In this document: piece after piece, positions 11,454 to 13,490 of the stretch
Numbering within the stretch: the first letter of the stretch is position 1
Layout of the letters: the number at the start of each line of letters is the position of its first letter
NCBI GenBank assembly: GCA_016284485.1
Contig: JAEEOX010000211.1
Span: forward strand, 1 to 13,490
From: Bacillota bacterium
GTDB lineage: Bacteria; Bacillota; Clostridia; Peptostreptococcales; Anaerovoracaceae
DNA length: 13,490 bases
Direction: 5' to 3'
Translations under genes and position numbers: made by a program
Notes under the pieces: generated by a model
Told to the model about the DNA's origin: nothing
Database searches by the model: none
Seen by the model: only the letters and a program-made list of their open reading frames with translations

Positions 11454-13490
11454 TAAAAAGCATTGCCGACCTTAAGAACGTCAAGAAGACCTACCGCGAA
11501 AAGATGGGCAAGTACAAGTATCAGGCTCTGGTATGCTTCGGTACCGGCTGCACATCTGCGGGCTGCAAGGAAGTGCGCGACGCCCTGGTGGAGGAAGTTG
11601 AGAAACGCGGCCTCACCAAGGACGTGGCCATCATCGAGAGAGGCTGCATGGGTACCTGCGCCGTAGGACCTGTGGTATACATCCTGCCTGACGAAACATA
11701 TTACACAGAGATGACTCCCGACAAGGTGAGAGAGGTGGTGGAAAAGCATTTCATCGGCGGAAACCCCATCGTGGAATACACCTTCTACGACAGTCTCCAG
11801 AAAAAGAGAGTCGCAAACATAAACGAAGTGGAATTCTTCCGCCGTCAGGTCAGGATCGCACTCAGAAACTGCGGACTGATCGACGTGAACAGCATCGCCA
11901 GCTACATCGCCAAGGACGGTTACATCGCTCTGGCCAGGATCCTGGAAAGGAATGACCGCGAGGAAGTCATCAAGGTCATGAAGGATTCCGGCCTGAGAGG
12001 CCGCGGCGGCGCAGGCTTCCCCACCGGAGTCAAGTGGGAGGCTGCTTACAAGCAGGACGATAAAGAAAAATACATAATCTGCAACGCGGATGAGGGCGAC
12101 CCCGGCGCGTTCATGGACCGTTCCGTCTTCGAGGGTGACCCCCACAGCGTCATAGAAGGAATGGCCATCGCCGGATTCGCCATAGGCGCCACCCACGGCG
12201 TGGTCTACATCCGCGCCGAATATCCCATAGCCATCCGCCGTCTTAAGGACGCCATGGAGATGGCCAGGGAGGAAGGCGTTCTGGGCAAGAACATCTTCAA
12301 TTCCGGATTCGATTTCGACATCGAGATAAGGATAGGCGCAGGCGCCTTCGTCTGCGGCGAGGAGACCGCTCTCATGTCCTCCGTCGAGGGCCAGAGAGGC
12401 GAGCCCAGGCAGAAGCCGCCCTTCCCCTTCCAGAACGGACTTTTCGGGCACCCCACCATCATCAACAACGTTGAGACCCTGGCCACAGTGCCGGCCATCA
12501 TGCTCAACGGTTCCGACTGGTTCCGCCAGTTCGGCACCGAAAAGAGCCCAGGCACCAAGGTCTTCGCCCTGACGGGCAACATCGAGAATACCGGTCTGGT
12601 GGAGATCCCCATGGGCACGCCCCTTTCGGACGTGATCTACTCTATCGGAGGCGGCATCCCCAACGGCAAAAAATTCAAGGCCGCCCAGACCGGCGGCCCC
12701 TCCGGAGGCTGCATCACCGCTGACAACATCAACGTCCCCATGGACTACGAGAGCCTGGCAGAGCTGGGATCCATCGTCGGGTCCGGCGGACTGATCATCA
12801 TGGATGAGGACACCTGCATGGTGGACACCGCCAGATTCTACATGGATTTCATCCAGGAGGAATCCTGCGGCAAGTGTACCGCCTGCCGTGTGGGAACCAA
12901 GCGCATGCTGGAGATCCTCAACCGCATCACCGAGGGCAAAGGCCAGTGGGGCGACATCGAAAGGCTGGAGAAGCTGGGCAGGATCATCAAGGATTCCGCC
13001 ATGTGCGGACTGGGACAGACCGCAGCCAATCCGGTGCTTTCCACCATCAAGTATTTCAGAGACGAATACGTGGATCACATCCTTCTCAAGAAGTGCGTGG
13101 CCGGAGTGTGCAGCGAGCTGGTGAGCTCCCCCTGCGAGAACACCTGCCCCGCAGGCATCAACATCCCGGGCTACATGAGCCTCATCGCCACCAGCGATTA
13201 CTTCGGGGCAGCCAGGATAATGCTGAGGGACAATCCTTTTGCGGGAATATGCGGACGTGTCTGCACCCATCCCTGTGAGAGGCGCTGCAGGAGAGGCACC
13301 GTGGACGAAGCCATGGCCATCTGCGAGCTCAAGAGATACGCCACGGACGTGGCCTACAAGTACGGCTACCCCAAGGACGAGGACTACATCCCTGTGGCCC
13401 ATCTGGACAAGAAGGTGGCTGTCATCGGAGCCGGCCCCACCGGACTTACCTGCGCCTACTACCTGGCCAGGAAGGGCTACCAGGTGGACG
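11450..13490 (+). CDS. NuoF-like FMN/Fe-S subunit fused to a GltD/NfnB-like FAD domain, 3' truncated by window
   Basis: At least 680 residues, running off the right edge. Order of domains: a thioredoxin-like [2Fe-2S] domain with C29, C34, C66 and C70; the NuoF core with GLRGRGGAGFPTG (181-193) and CNADEGDPGAF (211-221) for NADH/FMN binding and GAGAFVCGEET (296-306); and a [4Fe-4S] site at C473, C476 and C479 (SCGKCTAC) plus C519. Then, instead of the short ferredoxin tail of HydB, comes a GltD-like N-terminal domain with eight cysteines (C549, C554, C562, C566, C601, C605, C609, C613) expected to hold two [4Fe-4S] clusters, followed by a dinucleotide-binding motif VAVIGAGPTGL (G660, G662, G665). 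The protein should move electrons between NAD(P)H, FMN, FAD and Fe-S centres. The ATG at 11450 overlaps the NuoE stop by four bases, and GAGGGAGG (11433-11440) serves it. A catalytic subunit such as formate dehydrogenase or hydrogenase is expected downstream. Confidence 0.9.
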   Translation, partial: MIKSIADLKNVKKTYREKMGKYKYQALVCFGTGCTSAGCKEVRDALVEEVEKRGLTKDVAIIERGCMGTCAVGPVVYILPDETYYTEMTPDKVREVVEKHFIGGNPIVEYTFYDSLQKKRVANINEVEFFRRQVRIALRNCGLIDVNSIASYIAKDGYIALARILERNDREEVIKVMKDSGLRGRGGAGFPTGVKWEAAYKQDDKEKYIICNADEGDPGAFMDRSVFEGDPHSVIEGMAIAGFAIGATHGVVYIRAEYPIAIRRLKDAMEMAREEGVLGKNIFNSGFDFDIEIRIGAGAFVCGEETALMSSVEGQRGEPRQKPPFPFQNGLFGHPTIINNVETLATVPAIMLNGSDWFRQFGTEKSPGTKVFALTGNIENTGLVEIPMGTPLSDVIYSIGGGIPNGKKFKAAQTGGPSGGCITADNINVPMDYESLAELGSIVGSGGLIIMDEDTCMVDTARFYMDFIQEESCGKCTACRVGTKRMLEILNRITEGKGQWGDIERLEKLGRIIKDSAMCGLGQTAANPVLSTIKYFRDEYVDHILLKKCVAGVCSELVSSPCENTCPAGINIPGYMSLIATSDYFGAARIMLRDNPFAGICGRVCTHPCERRCRRGTVDEAMAICELKRYATDVAYKYGYPKDEDYIPVAHLDKKVAVIGAGPTGLTCAYYLARKGYQVD

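Noticed and set aside
11390..13402. 670-codon open frame on the minus strand
   Set aside because: It lies wholly antisense to the NuoF-GltD gene, which has clear motifs throughout. The minus-strand translation is rich in His, Asp, Gly and Val with no recognisable domain, as expected from a GC-rich third position on the other strand.

Overview
The window looks like part of a Gram-positive anaerobe of the class Clostridia, inferred from gene content and style. Arginine is mostly AGG/AGA, Shine-Dalgarno sites are strong AGGAGG-type, and intergenic DNA is AT-rich between moderately GC-rich genes. The gene set (Hsp33, Ddl, a YwiB-like DUF1934 protein, a DUF1846 protein, a TAXI-type TRAP transporter, and NuoE/NuoF-like electron-transfer subunits) is typical of amino-acid or organic-acid fermenting Clostridia. 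No rRNA, tRNA, insertion sequence, phage gene or CRISPR array was seen.

Layout. (1) 1-3226, plus strand: the C-terminal end of Hsp33 (hslO), D-Ala-D-Ala ligase (TTG start), a DUF1934/YwiB-like protein overlapping ddl, and a DUF1846 (UPF0371) protein. This housekeeping block closes with a strong terminator. (2) 3313-3341: a terminator hairpin that appears to work in both directions. (3) 3357-4229, minus strand: a LysR-family regulator, divergent from the next operon across an AT-rich 241-base region that holds an 18-base near-palindrome. (4) 4471-10537, plus strand: a compact transport/catabolic operon. It encodes a lipoprotein TAXI solute-binding protein, a perfect 12-bp stem-loop, a fused TRAP permease, a COG1228-type amidohydrolase (possible Xaa-Pro-type dipeptidase), a lactate-permease (LctP) family transporter, and a previously uncalled 52-residue two-helix membrane protein. 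It ends at a strong terminator. (5) 10646-13490, plus strand: a promoter (TGTACA-17-TATAAT, extended -10) overlapped by TGTACAAGA repeats, then a leader that looks structured. Next come a NuoE-like [2Fe-2S] subunit and a NuoF-like flavoprotein that continues into a GltD/NfnB-like FAD-binding domain and is cut by the window end.

How the genes may work together. The LysR protein probably controls the divergent TRAP/amidohydrolase/LctP operon. A reasonable inference is that the TAXI-TRAP system imports a small anionic or amide-containing substrate, the amidohydrolase cleaves it, and the LctP-family carrier moves a carboxylate product or counter-substrate. The substrate cannot be read from sequence. 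The NuoE/NuoF-GltD pair is the diaphorase part of a soluble NAD(P)-linked, possibly electron-bifurcating enzyme. Its catalytic partner (formate dehydrogenase or [FeFe]-hydrogenase) should lie just past the right edge.

The most interesting points are the unrecognised 52-residue protein paired with the LctP permease, the TRAP + amidohydrolase + LctP gene set, the repeat-overlapped promoter and structured leader of the NuoEF operon, and the NuoF-GltD fusion.
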